A stretch of DNA of 64,000 bases, from contig NZ_JABJVV010000003.1 in the NCBI RefSeq assembly GCF_013155545.1, positions 286,667-350,666 of the forward strand. Direction: 5' to 3'. Shown here piece after piece: positions 38,384 through 47,425 of this stretch. A model generated the notes under the pieces. That model did not search any database. It had not been told where the DNA came from and worked only from the letters and a program-made list of their open reading frames with translations. The translations under genes and the position numbers were made by a program. The stretch's first letter is position 1. Each line of letters opens with the position of its first letter. The DNA comes from Caenimonas soli (lineage in GTDB: Bacteria > Pseudomonadota > Gammaproteobacteria > Burkholderiales > Burkholderiaceae_C).

Positions 38384-40375
38384 TCAGGAGCCTGAGGAGA
38401 GGCAACGCTTCGCCTCGGCGACGATGGCGGCGGGCGTGATGCCGAACTTTTGGTACAGCGCATCGGCGGGACCGGACGCACCGAAACCTTGCATGCCGAC
38501 GAATCCACCGCGCTCACCGAGATAGGCGTCCCAGCCGAAGCGCAACGCGGCCTCGACCGCCACACGCGTGCCGCCCGGCGGCAAGACGGTCGCGCGGTAC
38601 GCTCCATCCTGGGTATCGAAGAGTTCCCAGCAGGGCATCGACACGACCGCCGTGGGAACGCCATCGGCCTCAAGCAGCACGCGTGCCTGCAGCGCCAGCA
38701 TCACCTCCGAACCGGTCGCCAGGAGAGTGACTGCTCGTGCTCCGCCCGTCGCTTCGGCCAGCACGTAGGCGCCGCGCCGCGACAGGTTGTCGCTCACGTG
38801 CGCGGTTCGCACCGGCGGCAGAGCCTGGCGCGCGAAGACCAGCGTCACGGGACCGCCGCGGTGCTCGAGCGCGACCTCCCAGCACTCCGCGGCTTCCACT
38901 GCGTCCGCGGGGCGCAGCACCAGCATGTTGGGCATGGCGCGCAACGACGCCAGGATCTCCACGGGCTGGTGGGTGGGCCCGTTCCTGCCGAGGCCGATCG
39001 AGTCGTGGCTGAAGACGAACTTCACCGGCAGCCCCATCAACGCGGCCATACGCATCGCCGGGCGCTCGTAATCGGAGAACGCCAGGTAGGTCAGGCTCAG
39101 GGGGATCACGCCGCCATGCGCAGCCATGCCGTTGGCCATGGCGCCCATGACGTGCTCGCGCACGCCGCAATGAACGTAGGAGCCGGTGCGGTCGTCCGGG
39201 GTGAACGCCCGCAGGCCGCGTTTGTGGCTCATGGGCGCTTCGAGGTCGGCGCAGGCCACCATGCGCTCGGGCAATACCTCGGCGAGCAGCCCGCTGATCT
39301 CGGCCGAGATCAGGATGCCCCCCGGCGCTGCATCGGACGCAGGCGCCCGGCGCTTGTATTCGTGCAGCACTTCGCGCCAGCCTGCCGGCAGTTCGCCCGC
39401 GAGGACGCGCTGGAACTCGGCCCGTTCGCGCGCGGGGAGCGCGGCCAGGCGAGCCTGCCACGCGTCGTACTCGCCCCGGCTGCGCCGTCCGGCGTCGCGC
39501 CAGGCACCCAGTACGGGCTCCGGCACCTCGAAGCGGCCGTGCGGCCAACCCAGCTGGACCCGCGCTGCCTCAGCGTCCTCGGGGAACAGCCGCCCGCTGT
39601 GGCCGGCGCGCTGTCCCTGCAGGCGCGCGATGCCGCTCGCGATGACGGTGCGGCACGCGACCAGCGAGGGACGCGCGTCCCACCGCGCCGCCGAGGTAGC
39701 CTGCGAAATCGCCTCGATGTCATGGCCGTCCACTTCGAGGACATGCCAGCCAGCCACGCGGAACCGCTCCGCCACATCCTCGCTGATGGACAGTTCGGTG
39801 CTGCCGTCGTCGGTGATGCGGTTGTCGTCCCAGAACAGGATCAGCTTGCCCAGCCGCAGGTGCCCGGCGAGCGAGATCATCTCCTGGCCGACGCCTTCCT
39901 GCAGGCAGCCGTCGCCCACGAACGCATAGGTGTAGTGGTCGACCAGCTCGGGTCCGAAGCGGGCGTTGAGGTACGCCTCGGCCACGGCCATGCCGAGCGC
40001 GTTGGCGATGCCCTGGCCGAGCGGGCCGGTGGTGACCTCGATCCCGCTCGCGGGATCCAATTCGGGATGGCCTTCGCAGCGCGAGCCGAGCTCGCGGAAG
40101 CGCCGGATCTCGTCGAGCGAGATGTTTTCGTAGCCCGTGAGGTACAGCAGCGAATACAGCAGCATGGAGCCGTGGCCGTTGGACAGCACGAAGCGGTCGC
40201 GGTCCGGCCAGGTGGGGTCGGCCGGGTTGAATTTCAGGTGCCGCGTGAAAAGCGCCGTTGCGATCTCCGCCATGCCCAGCGGCACGCCCTGGTGCCCTTC
40301 GGCGGCCTGGACGATGGCATCGATGGAGAGGAAGCGGATGGCGCTGGCAAGCGGGGCGAGCTCGTGGTTCGACAT
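38384..40375 (-). CDS. tkt: Transketolase, single chain
   Basis: The protein has 663 residues, full length for a transketolase. The thiamine-diphosphate motif is GDGCLQEGVGQEMISLAGHL to DDNR. Substrate/TPP residues are seen in GHPELDPASGIEVTTGPLGQ and FSHDSIGLGRNGPTHQPVE. The C-terminal domain ends with VGMQGFGASGPADALYQKFG. It transfers two-carbon ketol units. It is the last gene of a minus-strand run, 13 bases after a two-subunit transketolase, so it probably serves a special catabolic role beside the housekeeping enzyme. Confidence 0.93.
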   Translation of the reverse strand: MSNHELAPLASAIRFLSIDAIVQAAEGHQGVPLGMAEIATALFTRHLKFNPADPTWPDRDRFVLSNGHGSMLLYSLLYLTGYENISLDEIRRFRELGSRCEGHPELDPASGIEVTTGPLGQGIANALGMAVAEAYLNARFGPELVDHYTYAFVGDGCLQEGVGQEMISLAGHLRLGKLILFWDDNRITDDGSTELSISEDVAERFRVAGWHVLEVDGHDIEAISQATSAARWDARPSLVACRTVIASGIARLQGQRAGHSGRLFPEDAEAARVQLGWPHGRFEVPEPVLGAWRDAGRRSRGEYDAWQARLAALPARERAEFQRVLAGELPAGWREVLHEYKRRAPASDAAPGGILISAEISGLLAEVLPERMVACADLEAPMSHKRGLRAFTPDDRTGSYVHCGVREHVMGAMANGMAAHGGVIPLSLTYLAFSDYERPAMRMAALMGLPVKFVFSHDSIGLGRNGPTHQPVEILASLRAMPNMLVLRPADAVEAAECWEVALEHRGGPVTLVFARQALPPVRTAHVSDNLSRRGAYVLAEATGGARAVTLLATGSEVMLALQARVLLEADGVPTAVVSMPCWELFDTQDGAYRATVLPPGGTRVAVEAALRFGWDAYLGERGGFVGMQGFGASGPADALYQKFGITPAAIVAEAKRCLSSGS

Positions 40376-40388
40376 GGCGGGTAGTCCT

Positions 40389-41390
40389 CTAGCGCAGCCA
40401 GCCCTTGATGGTCGCGGTCATGGCCTCGGCGGAGATGCCGTAGCGGTCATGCAGGGTGGGCAGCGCGCCCGCGTCGAGGAAGGCGTCGGGCAGCGCGATG
40501 CGCCGGAAGCGGGGCGCCACGCCCTCTGTCAGACAAGCGGTGGCCACCGCCTCGCCCAGGCCCCCGATCTCGGAATGGTTCTCCGCGACGACGACCAGCC
40601 GGCCGCTCCGCCCGGCTTCGCGCACGATTGTCTCCGTGTCGAGCGGCTTGATGGTCGGCACGTGCAGCACGCCGACGTCGATCTGATCAACCGCGAGCGC
40701 CTTCGCCACTTCCAGGGCGCGCATCGTGAGGATGCCCGACGAGATCACCAGCACGTCCTTGCCTTCGCGTAGCAGCTTAGCTTTGCCCAGCTCGAACTGG
40801 TAGCCGTATTCGTCGAGAACCAGCGGCACCTGGCCGCGCAGCAGCCGCATGTAGACCGGCCCGCGGTGGGCGGCGATGGCGGGCACCATCTGCTCGATCT
40901 CGAGCGCATCGCAGGGATCGATCACCATCATGTTGGGGATCGACCGCATCAGGGCGAGGTCCTCGCAGGCCTGGTGGCTCGGGCCATAGCCGGTTGTCAG
41001 GCCGGGCAGCGCACAGCACAGCTTGACGTTCAGGTTTTCCTCGGCGATCACCTGGTGCACGAAGTCGAACGCGCGGCGCGTGCCGAAGACGGCGTAGGTG
41101 GTCGCGAACGGGATGAAGCCTTCCTTGGCCATGCCACCGGCGGCGCCCATGAGCAATTGCTCCGCCATGCCCATCTGGAAGAAGCGATCGGGATAGGCCT
41201 GGGCGAACAGGTGCAGGTCGGTGTATTTCGCGAGGTCCGCCGTCATCCCCACGATCTCGGGCCGCGTGGCGGCCAATTCGACCAGCGCCTTGCCGAAGGG
41301 CGCCGCCTTGACGCGCTGGCCTTCGGAGGCAATGGAGGCAATCATCGCGGAGGTGGTCAGCCGCGGTTTCTTCTCGGTGGTGGTGCTCAT
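40389..41390 (-). CDS. Transketolase C-terminal (Pyr/C) subunit
   Basis: The protein has 333 residues and covers the pyrimidine-binding and C-terminal domains of a transketolase, with the catalytic Glu region FFQMGMAEQLLMGAAGGMAK and PGLTTGYGPSHQACEDLAL. The C-terminal domain includes LLREGKDVLVISSGILTMRA and VVVAENHSEIGGLGEAVA. It must pair with the N-terminal subunit encoded directly upstream; the genes overlap by 4 bases (ATGA), typical for obligate partners. Confidence 0.92.
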   Translation of the reverse strand: MSTTTEKKPRLTTSAMIASIASEGQRVKAAPFGKALVELAATRPEIVGMTADLAKYTDLHLFAQAYPDRFFQMGMAEQLLMGAAGGMAKEGFIPFATTYAVFGTRRAFDFVHQVIAEENLNVKLCCALPGLTTGYGPSHQACEDLALMRSIPNMMVIDPCDALEIEQMVPAIAAHRGPVYMRLLRGQVPLVLDEYGYQFELGKAKLLREGKDVLVISSGILTMRALEVAKALAVDQIDVGVLHVPTIKPLDTETIVREAGRSGRLVVVAENHSEIGGLGEAVATACLTEGVAPRFRRIALPDAFLDAGALPTLHDRYGISAEAMTATIKGWLR

Positions 41391-42229
41391 GGCGCGACTC
41401 CTTCGGTATGCGCTTGGTCCAGGTAGTGGATGGCCTGCTGCCATTCGGGCGGGTCGACCCGGATGAAGTGGTTCTTCTCGCGTTGCTCCAGGAAGGGAAC
41501 CCCCTTTCCCATCAGCGTGTCGCACAGGATCACTTTGGGCTTGTCGCCCTGCGGCGAGCGGGCACTGTCGAATGCAGCCACCACGGCCTGCAGGTCGTTG
41601 CCGTTCACCCGCTGGACGTGCCAGCCGAACGAGGCCCATTTGTCGGCCAGCGGCTCGAAGCCCAGCACCTTGCTGGACGGTCCATCGGCCTGCTGGTTGT
41701 TGATGTCGACCAGGCAGACCAGGTTGGACAACCCGTGGTGCGCCGCCCCCATGGCGGCCTCCCAGGTGGAGCCCTCGTCGAGCTCGCCGTCCGACATCGA
41801 GTTGTAGACGTAGGCGGTGCTGCGCTTGTGGCGCAACGCAAGCGCCATGCCGACGGCGATCGGCAGGCCCTGGCCCAGCGAGCCGCCCGACATCTCCATG
41901 CCGGGGGTGTAGGTGGCCATGCCGGACATCGGCAGCCGGCTGTCGTCGCTGCCGTAGGTCTCGAGTTCCGCCTCGGGAATGATCCCGGCCTCGATCAGCG
42001 CGGCGTAGAAGGCGATGGCGTAGTGGCCGTGTGACAGCAGGAAGCGGTCGCGGCCCTCCCACAGCGGCTCCTGCGGCCGGTACTTCATCGCATGGCCGTA
42101 GGCGACGGCCAGCACGTCGGCGTAGCCGAGGGCCTGGCCGATGTAGCCCTGGCCCTGCACTTCGCCCATGCGCAGGGCGTAGCGGCGGATCCTGTAGGCG
42201 CGCTCTACGAGCGTCGATGCATCAGACAT
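41387..42229 (-). CDS. Transketolase N-terminal (PP) subunit
   Basis: The protein has 280 residues, the diphosphate-binding half. The thiamine-diphosphate motif starts SDGELDEGSTWEAAMGAAHH and ends in DINN. RFLLSHGHYAIAFYAALIEA and TPGMEMSGGSLGQGLPIAVG provide the expected histidine and Gly loops. Split transketolases of this kind serve in specialised catabolic routes, such as those for apulose phosphate or sulfo-sugars; the present substrate is unknown. It starts 11 bases after the TRAP large permease. Confidence 0.92.
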   Translation of the reverse strand: MSDASTLVERAYRIRRYALRMGEVQGQGYIGQALGYADVLAVAYGHAMKYRPQEPLWEGRDRFLLSHGHYAIAFYAALIEAGIIPEAELETYGSDDSRLPMSGMATYTPGMEMSGGSLGQGLPIAVGMALALRHKRSTAYVYNSMSDGELDEGSTWEAAMGAAHHGLSNLVCLVDINNQQADGPSSKVLGFEPLADKWASFGWHVQRVNGNDLQAVVAAFDSARSPQGDKPKVILCDTLMGKGVPFLEQREKNHFIRVDPPEWQQAIHYLDQAHTEGVAP

Positions 42230-42240
42230 GAGGTGGTTCC

Positions 42241-43500
42241 TTAACGAAAGGTGAGCCAAGGCAGGTAGGCGAACGCCAGCAGGATGCCGATGGCGACGAA
42301 ATAGAAGGGAATGAGCTCCTTCACCACGTCGCCCATGCGGACCTTGGCGATGGAACTGGTGATGAACAGGGTGGTGCCGATCGGCGGGTGATACAGGCCG
42401 ATGGAGAGATTGATGATCATCATGATCCCGAGCTGCACCAGGTCCATGCCGACCGCCGAGGCGAGCGGAACGAACATCGGCGTGAGCAGCAGCACGGCGG
42501 CCGGCAGGTCGATGAACATGGCCGTGGCCAGCATGATCAGGTTCATCGCCAGGATGATCAGCCACGGGGACTGCAGAACCTGCGTCGCGTACTGCGTGAA
42601 TTGCGCCGGCAATTGTTCATAGGTGACGATCCAGCCCACCACGCTCGAGGCCATGATGATCAACAGCACCACGCCGGTGGAAATGCCGGCTTCGATGGCG
42701 GCTGCTTTGACCTTGGCCAGCGTGAGGTCGCGGTAGACCACCCCGGCCACGACCAGCGCGTAAAGCGTGGACATCACGCTGACTTCCGTGGGCGTGGCGA
42801 TGCCGAAGCGCAGGAAGACAATGATCAGCACCGGCATCATCAGAGCCGGTCCGGCGTGGGCCAGCTGGCGCAGGAACGCGGTCCAGTTAAAGGGAACGGT
42901 ATCGCGCGGAAAGTTGCGCCGGCGGCCCTGGATATAGCAGACGGCCATGAAGCCGGCGCACATCAGCAGGCCCGGCAGGATTCCCGCCACGAACAGCGCG
43001 CCGATGGACGCGCCCGATACCAGGGCGTACACGATCATCGGGATCGACGGCGGGATGAGGATGTCGATCGTGGCGGCCGCGGCCAGCGTGCCGGCGGCGA
43101 AGGGCGCCGGGTAGCCGAGCTTCTTCAGCCAGGGGATCAGCATCGAGCCGATGGCCGACGCATCCGCCACGGCCGAACCGGAAACGCCGCCGAAGATGGT
43201 GGACGACAGCACGCCCACTTGGGCGGGCCCCCCGTGGACCCGGCCGATCATCATCGACAGAAGGCTCACCAGGCTCTGCCCGAGCTTGCCGCTCACCATC
43301 AGCGCGCCGGTCATCATGAAAAACGGGATGGCGAGCAGCGGGAAGCTCTGGGTCTGGGCAATCATCTGCTCGATGGCCAGATGCACGGGCACCTTGTCGA
43401 TGATGAGCAGGCCGCCGACCGAGGAGAGGATCAGCGCGTGGGCGATCGGGATCGACAGCAGCGCCGTGCCGACAAAAAGGGCGATGATCAACGCGGTCAT
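42241..43500 (-). CDS. dctM: TRAP transporter large permease (DctM)
   Basis: The protein has 419 residues with about 11-12 membrane segments. Typical DctM stretches are FFMMTGALMVSGKLGQSLVS, GPAQVGVLSSTIFGGVSGSA, and IPPSIPMIVYALVSGASIGA. It is the ion-coupled channel part of a tripartite periplasmic transporter, working with the small permease and solute receptor encoded just upstream (2-base gap to dctQ). Confidence 0.94.
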   Translation of the reverse strand: MTALIIALFVGTALLSIPIAHALILSSVGGLLIIDKVPVHLAIEQMIAQTQSFPLLAIPFFMMTGALMVSGKLGQSLVSLLSMMIGRVHGGPAQVGVLSSTIFGGVSGSAVADASAIGSMLIPWLKKLGYPAPFAAGTLAAAATIDILIPPSIPMIVYALVSGASIGALFVAGILPGLLMCAGFMAVCYIQGRRRNFPRDTVPFNWTAFLRQLAHAGPALMMPVLIIVFLRFGIATPTEVSVMSTLYALVVAGVVYRDLTLAKVKAAAIEAGISTGVVLLIIMASSVVGWIVTYEQLPAQFTQYATQVLQSPWLIILAMNLIMLATAMFIDLPAAVLLLTPMFVPLASAVGMDLVQLGIMMIINLSIGLYHPPIGTTLFITSSIAKVRMGDVVKELIPFYFVAIGILLAFAYLPWLTFR

Positions 43501-43502
43501 GT

Positions 43503-44030
43503 TCAGGCTCCTTGATGGGACGCGGCGACTTCCGGCTCTTCATGGCCATGCGGCACGGCGATGCCGGCCCAGACCTCGGGAAGCTTGCACACCGTCACCA
43601 CGCTGAGCAGGCCGAACCCCAGCATCAGGCACCACACCGTGACCGAACCGGGAACCTGGAGGATCGGGCTGCGTTCGTCGGCGGCGATTTCCGCCAGCGG
43701 CCAGGCGATCACCGCCAGCCAGGCGTACAGCACGGCCACCACCAGCGAGCCGCCTGCCAGCACCCAGCGCCGGGCCGGGCCGAGCTTCTGGGTGAGGATG
43801 ACGACCGCGATGTGCGAGCCATGCTGGGCGGCCAGCACCACACCGGCCATGATGAGCCAGGGGAACAGCAGCTCCGGCAGCTCCGACGCCGAGGCGATGC
43901 TGGTGCCCGCCACGTAGCGCAGGGCCACGTTCACGCTGAGGATCACGAAGACGATGGCGAGCGTCAGGTACAGGACGCCGCGGCAGGCGGCGCCGATGCA
44001 GCGCTCGATGAATTGGATGAACGGAATCAC
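43503..44030 (-). CDS. dctQ: TRAP transporter small permease (DctQ)
   Basis: The protein has 175 residues and four membrane segments. It shows the usual DctQ signature of a first helix followed by VNVALRYVAGTSIASASELP and a conserved ELLFPWLIMAGVVLAAQHGS with HIAVVILTQKL. It stabilises DctM and docks the receptor. It lies in the same run as dctM (2-base gap) and 99 bases from dctP. Confidence 0.92.
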   Translation of the reverse strand: MIPFIQFIERCIGAACRGVLYLTLAIVFVILSVNVALRYVAGTSIASASELPELLFPWLIMAGVVLAAQHGSHIAVVILTQKLGPARRWVLAGGSLVVAVLYAWLAVIAWPLAEIAADERSPILQVPGSVTVWCLMLGFGLLSVVTVCKLPEVWAGIAVPHGHEEPEVAASHQGA

Positions 44031-44129
44031 GATGCCCTCCGGGCCCCGCGCCAGGCGCGGGCGTTAAGTGGAAAGGGAGAGATGGCGCTCCGCGCTGCCG
44101 TCAGCGCGGAGCGGATGGCCTGCGGGCCG

Positions 44130-45107
44130 TTACTGTGCTTGCTGGATGACGCGCTTGACGAAGTCGCCGGTCGGGCCGGCGGACCACTTGGCGTACACGG
44201 GTTTCGTCGCGTCGATGAACGCCTTGCGGTCGACCGTGTTGATCTCGACACCCTTGGCCTTCAGGTCGGCCGCCAGCTTCTCGTCGGCCTCCTTGGACAG
44301 CTTGCGTTGCAGCTGCGTGGCCTCGGCGGCGGCTTCCGTCAGGACCTTCTGGTCGGCGGGCGTCAGGCGGTCCCAGGAGCGCTTGCCCATGACGAAGGGG
44401 TTGGCCTCGTACTTGTGGCCCGTCATCGACAGGTACTTCTGCACCTCGTACAGCTTGGCCGACGCGATGTTGGCCAACGGGTTCTCCTGGCCGTCGACGA
44501 CGCCCTGCTGCAGCGCCACGTAGAGTTCGGCGAACTTGATCTGCTGCGTGTCGGCGCCCAGGGCCTGCATGATGTCAACCGTCATGGTGTCCGGCGGGGT
44601 GCGGATCTTCAGCCCCTTGATGTCCGCCGGCGCCTTGATGGCGCGCTTGCTGTTGGTGACGTGGCGGATGCCGTTGTCCCAGTAGCCCAGGACGACCATG
44701 CCCTTGGCCGCGGTGCGCTTGGCCAGGTCTTCGCCGACCGGGCCGTCGAGCAGCTGCCACGCCTTCTGCACGTCGCTGAACAGGAAGGGCAGCCCGAGCA
44801 CCGCGTATTCCGGCACCACATTGGCGATCGCGCCCTGGCTGTTGGCGGAGATGTCCAGCGTTCCCGAGCGCAGGGCGGTGACCATCGCGGCGTCGTCGCC
44901 AAGCTGGGCGGAATGCGCCACCTGCACCTCGATACGTCCGTTGGTCTTGGCCTTGACGCGCTCGGCGAAGAGGACGGCGGCTTCGTGCCGCGGGTTGCCG
45001 GGCGCGGCGCCGTGGCCGAGCGTGAGTTTCGTGGCCGACTGCGCAAGCGCGAGGCCGCCGCTCGTGAGTAGTGCGCCGGCGATGATGGCGATGGTTCTGC
45101 GTTTCAT
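44130..45107 (-). CDS. dctP: TRAP transporter solute receptor (DctP)
   Basis: The protein has 325 residues. A signal peptide (MKRRTIAIIAGALLTSGGLA to LAQ) leads into a DctP fold with KLTLGHGAAPGNPRHEAAVL, FPFLFSD-type hinge residues and GLKIRTPPDTMTVDIMQALG. The Arg of LKIR is the residue that grips the ligand carboxylate in this family, so the transported solute is probably a carboxylic acid. QQGVVDGQENPLANI is also canonical. It is the receptor for the DctQM pair downstream. Confidence 0.93.
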   Translation of the reverse strand: MKRRTIAIIAGALLTSGGLALAQSATKLTLGHGAAPGNPRHEAAVLFAERVKAKTNGRIEVQVAHSAQLGDDAAMVTALRSGTLDISANSQGAIANVVPEYAVLGLPFLFSDVQKAWQLLDGPVGEDLAKRTAAKGMVVLGYWDNGIRHVTNSKRAIKAPADIKGLKIRTPPDTMTVDIMQALGADTQQIKFAELYVALQQGVVDGQENPLANIASAKLYEVQKYLSMTGHKYEANPFVMGKRSWDRLTPADQKVLTEAAAEATQLQRKLSKEADEKLAADLKAKGVEINTVDRKAFIDATKPVYAKWSAGPTGDFVKRVIQQAQ

Positions 45108-45140
45108 GACTTTGTCTCCTGTGGTTTTATGGTGGGTGGT

Positions 45141-45890
45141 TCAATGGATCAGCATGCCGCCGTTCACGTCGAGCGTGATGCCGGTGCAATAGCCCGACAG
45201 GTCGCTCGCCAGGAACAGGCAGGCGCCGGCGACGTCGGCCGGGACGCCGAGACGGGCGAGCGGGATGGTTTCGGAGATCTCGGCCTTCCGCTCGGCGGTC
45301 AGCTTGTCCTTGTTGATGTCGGTGGTGATGAGGCCGGGAGTGATGCAATTGACGCGAATGCCGTCGGGGCCCAGTTCGCGCGCCATCGCGCGGGCCAGGC
45401 CGAGCACGCCGGCCTTGGCGGCGGAGTAGTGCGGACCGCCCAGGATCCCGCCGCCGCGCTGCGCGGACACCGATGAGATGCAGACGATGGAGCCGCTGCG
45501 CTGGCGCTGCATGGCGGGGATGACCGCTTGCGAGAACAACAGGGTGCCGCGCAGGCTGACGTCCATGACCGCCTCGTAGTCGGCCTCGGAGATGTCGACC
45601 GTCTTGCGCGGCTGGGTGATGCCGGCGTTGTTGACCAGGATGTCGATGCGCCCGAACTGTTCCAGGACGCGGGCGACGACCGCCTCGGCATCCGCCTTCA
45701 CGGTGACGTTGGCAACCAGTCCTTGGTGCTGGGGCCCGAGCTGGGCGGCGGCCTCGGCCGGCCGCGCCGCCTCGAGGTCGGCGATGACGACGCGGGCGCC
45801 GTGCGAGGCGAGCAGGCGGGCAGTGGCGAATCCGAGGCCGTTGAGGCCGGCGCCTCCGGTGATGAGGGCGACGTGATCGGCGAGCAGCAT
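45141..45890 (-). CDS. Short-chain dehydrogenase/reductase
   Basis: The protein has 249 residues, a classical SDR. The cofactor loop reads TGGAGLNGLG, followed by VVIADLEAARP (an Asp after strand 2 suggests NAD rather than NADP). NNAG is at INDEED position ILVNNAGITQP, and the catalytic set is SSVSAQRGGG and YSAAK. The C-terminal end TLDVNGGMLIH is standard. It is the first gene of the TRAP/transketolase run and may oxidise or reduce the imported substrate. Confidence 0.92.
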   Translation of the reverse strand: MLLADHVALITGGAGLNGLGFATARLLASHGARVVIADLEAARPAEAAAQLGPQHQGLVANVTVKADAEAVVARVLEQFGRIDILVNNAGITQPRKTVDISEADYEAVMDVSLRGTLLFSQAVIPAMQRQRSGSIVCISSVSAQRGGGILGGPHYSAAKAGVLGLARAMARELGPDGIRVNCITPGLITTDINKDKLTAERKAEISETIPLARLGVPADVAGACLFLASDLSGYCTGITLDVNGGMLIH

Positions 45891-46014
45891 GAGTAGGGTT
45901 CCTTGAAGTGACGGTGGGGGGCTGGAATGGGGGTAACTATGGTCACCATCACACATGAAGACAAGCGACAGTTCTTCAGCAACTTGTGAATCCCATTCAA
46001 AAAGGGTTAACCCT
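45891..46014. promoter_or_regulatory. Divergent control region with two inverted repeats
   Basis: This 124-base region separates the SDR/TRAP run from the divergent LysR gene. ATGGT-C-ACCAT (45939-45949) is a perfect 5+5 dyad, and AGGGTTAACCCT (46003-46014) is a perfect 12-base palindrome that touches the LysR start codon. Either could be a binding site for the LysR protein; a palindrome at the start codon fits autorepression. Confidence 0.45.
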
Positions 46015-46944
46015 ATGAGGTCTTCGTTTCCCCCGCTCAGCTGCCTGCTCGCCTTCGAAGCCGCCGCGCGGCGCGCCAGCTTCAGCGCGGCCGCCGGCGA
46101 ACTCAACCTGACGCCCTCCGCGGTCAGCCACCAGATCGCGAAGCTGGAACAGTTGCTGGATGTGCGCCTGTTCGAGCGCTCGGCGCGCAGCATCGCGCTG
46201 ACGGAGCCCGGGCGCGAGTACATGAGCCGGGTGTCGCTCGCGCTGGATGCCATCAGCGCGGCCACCGATAACGTGCGCAAAGGCGTTCGCAATGCACTGC
46301 ACCTGCACGCCGCGCCCAGCCTGGCAACCCTGTGGCTCATGCCGCGGCTGACCGACTTTGCCCGCAAGCACCCGGGCATTGCCTTGTCGCTGTCGGCCTC
46401 GCCGACGCATTCGGACTTCGCAACGGGTCAGGTCGACATCGACCTCCGTTATGGCGTGCCCAACTGGCCCCACCTTCATGTGCAGCCGATCTTCGAGGAG
46501 CGCATCCAGCCGATGGCCAGCCCGGCCTTCATCGAAAGCCATCGCATCGAGACGCCCGAGGACCTGCTGCAGTTGCCCCTGATCCAGTCGGTCGTGAACG
46601 TGGTGCAGTGGGGTGACTGGTTCCGCAGCCGCAGGGTCCAGTTCACGCCCGGGCAGTACGCCTACAGTTTCGATCGCACTTCCATGGCGCTGGACGCCGC
46701 AGTGCAGGGGCTGGGCGTGGCGTGCGACAGCTCCTCCATAGCAGCAGACCACCTGCATCAAGGCCGGCTGCGCAAGTTGTTCGACGATCGCTGGTGCGTC
46801 AAGGTCCAGGCCCACTTCGTCGTTTGCCCGCCGCGACACCTGCAGCGCCCGGAAGTGGCCAACTTCATCGAGTGGATCCGGGCACACGCTGCGGATGCCG
46901 AGGGCTCGGCAGCCTCTTCATCAGAAAATCTTCATCAGGACTGA
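46015..46944 (+). CDS. LysR-family regulator, GcvA-like
   Basis: The protein has 309 residues. The winged helix contains LLAFEAAARRASFSAAAGEL and LTPSAVSHQIAKLEQLLDVR; the effector domain follows the GcvA/AmpR pattern (VDIDLRYGVPNWPHLHVQPI, ALDAAVQGLGVACDSSSIAA). GcvA-like regulators usually control the divergent operon. Here that is the SDR-TRAP-transketolase run, so this protein probably senses the imported carboxylate or its product. The start was set at ATG 46015. Confidence 0.92.
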   Translation: MRSSFPPLSCLLAFEAAARRASFSAAAGELNLTPSAVSHQIAKLEQLLDVRLFERSARSIALTEPGREYMSRVSLALDAISAATDNVRKGVRNALHLHAAPSLATLWLMPRLTDFARKHPGIALSLSASPTHSDFATGQVDIDLRYGVPNWPHLHVQPIFEERIQPMASPAFIESHRIETPEDLLQLPLIQSVVNVVQWGDWFRSRRVQFTPGQYAYSFDRTSMALDAAVQGLGVACDSSSIAADHLHQGRLRKLFDDRWCVKVQAHFVVCPPRHLQRPEVANFIEWIRAHAADAEGSAASSSENLHQD

Positions 46945-47032
46945 AGAACTTCGCGCTTTTTCCTGATCCAGGATGCCCCTAGACTTTCCTTGAACGCCCC
47001 CCGGGGGCCACCCACACAAGGAGACCTTTTCG

Positions 47033-47155
47033 ATGAGCACTGCATTCCGCCCGCGCCCCTGGACCGCCGCCGAGGCCCAGAACGACAGCTCCTGGACCCT
47101 GCGCCTGTCGCCCGAGGCGGCCGAAGGCTTCCACCAGGCGCTGCTGCACCCGGGC
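47033..47155 (+). pseudogene. N-terminal remnant of TauD/TfdA-type dioxygenase
   Basis: The first ~40 codons read PRPWTAAEAQNDSSWTLRLS and EGFHQALLH, which resembles the start of TauD/TfdA-type dioxygenases, and AAGGAGA about 10 bases upstream gives a good ribosome site. After that the frame loses similarity. None of the catalytic HxD...H motif remains. It is the first piece of a three-part mosaic (47033-47686). Confidence 0.5.
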
Positions 47156-47163
47156 GGCATCCG

Positions 47164-47423
47164 CAGACGCTGCCGCAGAAACCGATCGCGCGCGCGAGCG
47201 GCCGCAGCCACGTCGCCCCCGGCGAGATCGTCAGCTGCCAGGTCGACCTGGCCATGTTCCACGCCTCGGGGCCGCGCCGCCTCAAGCCCATGTCCGAGGA
47301 GCTGGGCGCGCAGATCTGGAACAAGGACCGCGTGGTGCTGGTGATGGACCATTACGTGCCGGCACAGGACGAGGATTCGCGGCGCATCGTCCGCATCGCG
47401 CGCGACTGGGCGGCCGAGCAGCG
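47164..47423 (+). pseudogene. Fragment of LeuC/aconitase-type large subunit
   Basis: In the +1 frame relative to the previous piece the sequence reads TLPQKPIARASGRSHVAPGE, VSCQVDLAMFHASGPRRLKP, then VVLVMDHYVPAQDEDS and RIVRIARDWAAEQ. This is the N-terminal ~85 residues of a 3-isopropylmalate dehydratase/aconitase large subunit. The Fe-S cysteines and the rest of the protein are absent. The reading then shifts frame into a GST fragment. Confidence 0.65.
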
Positions 47424-47425
47424 CC

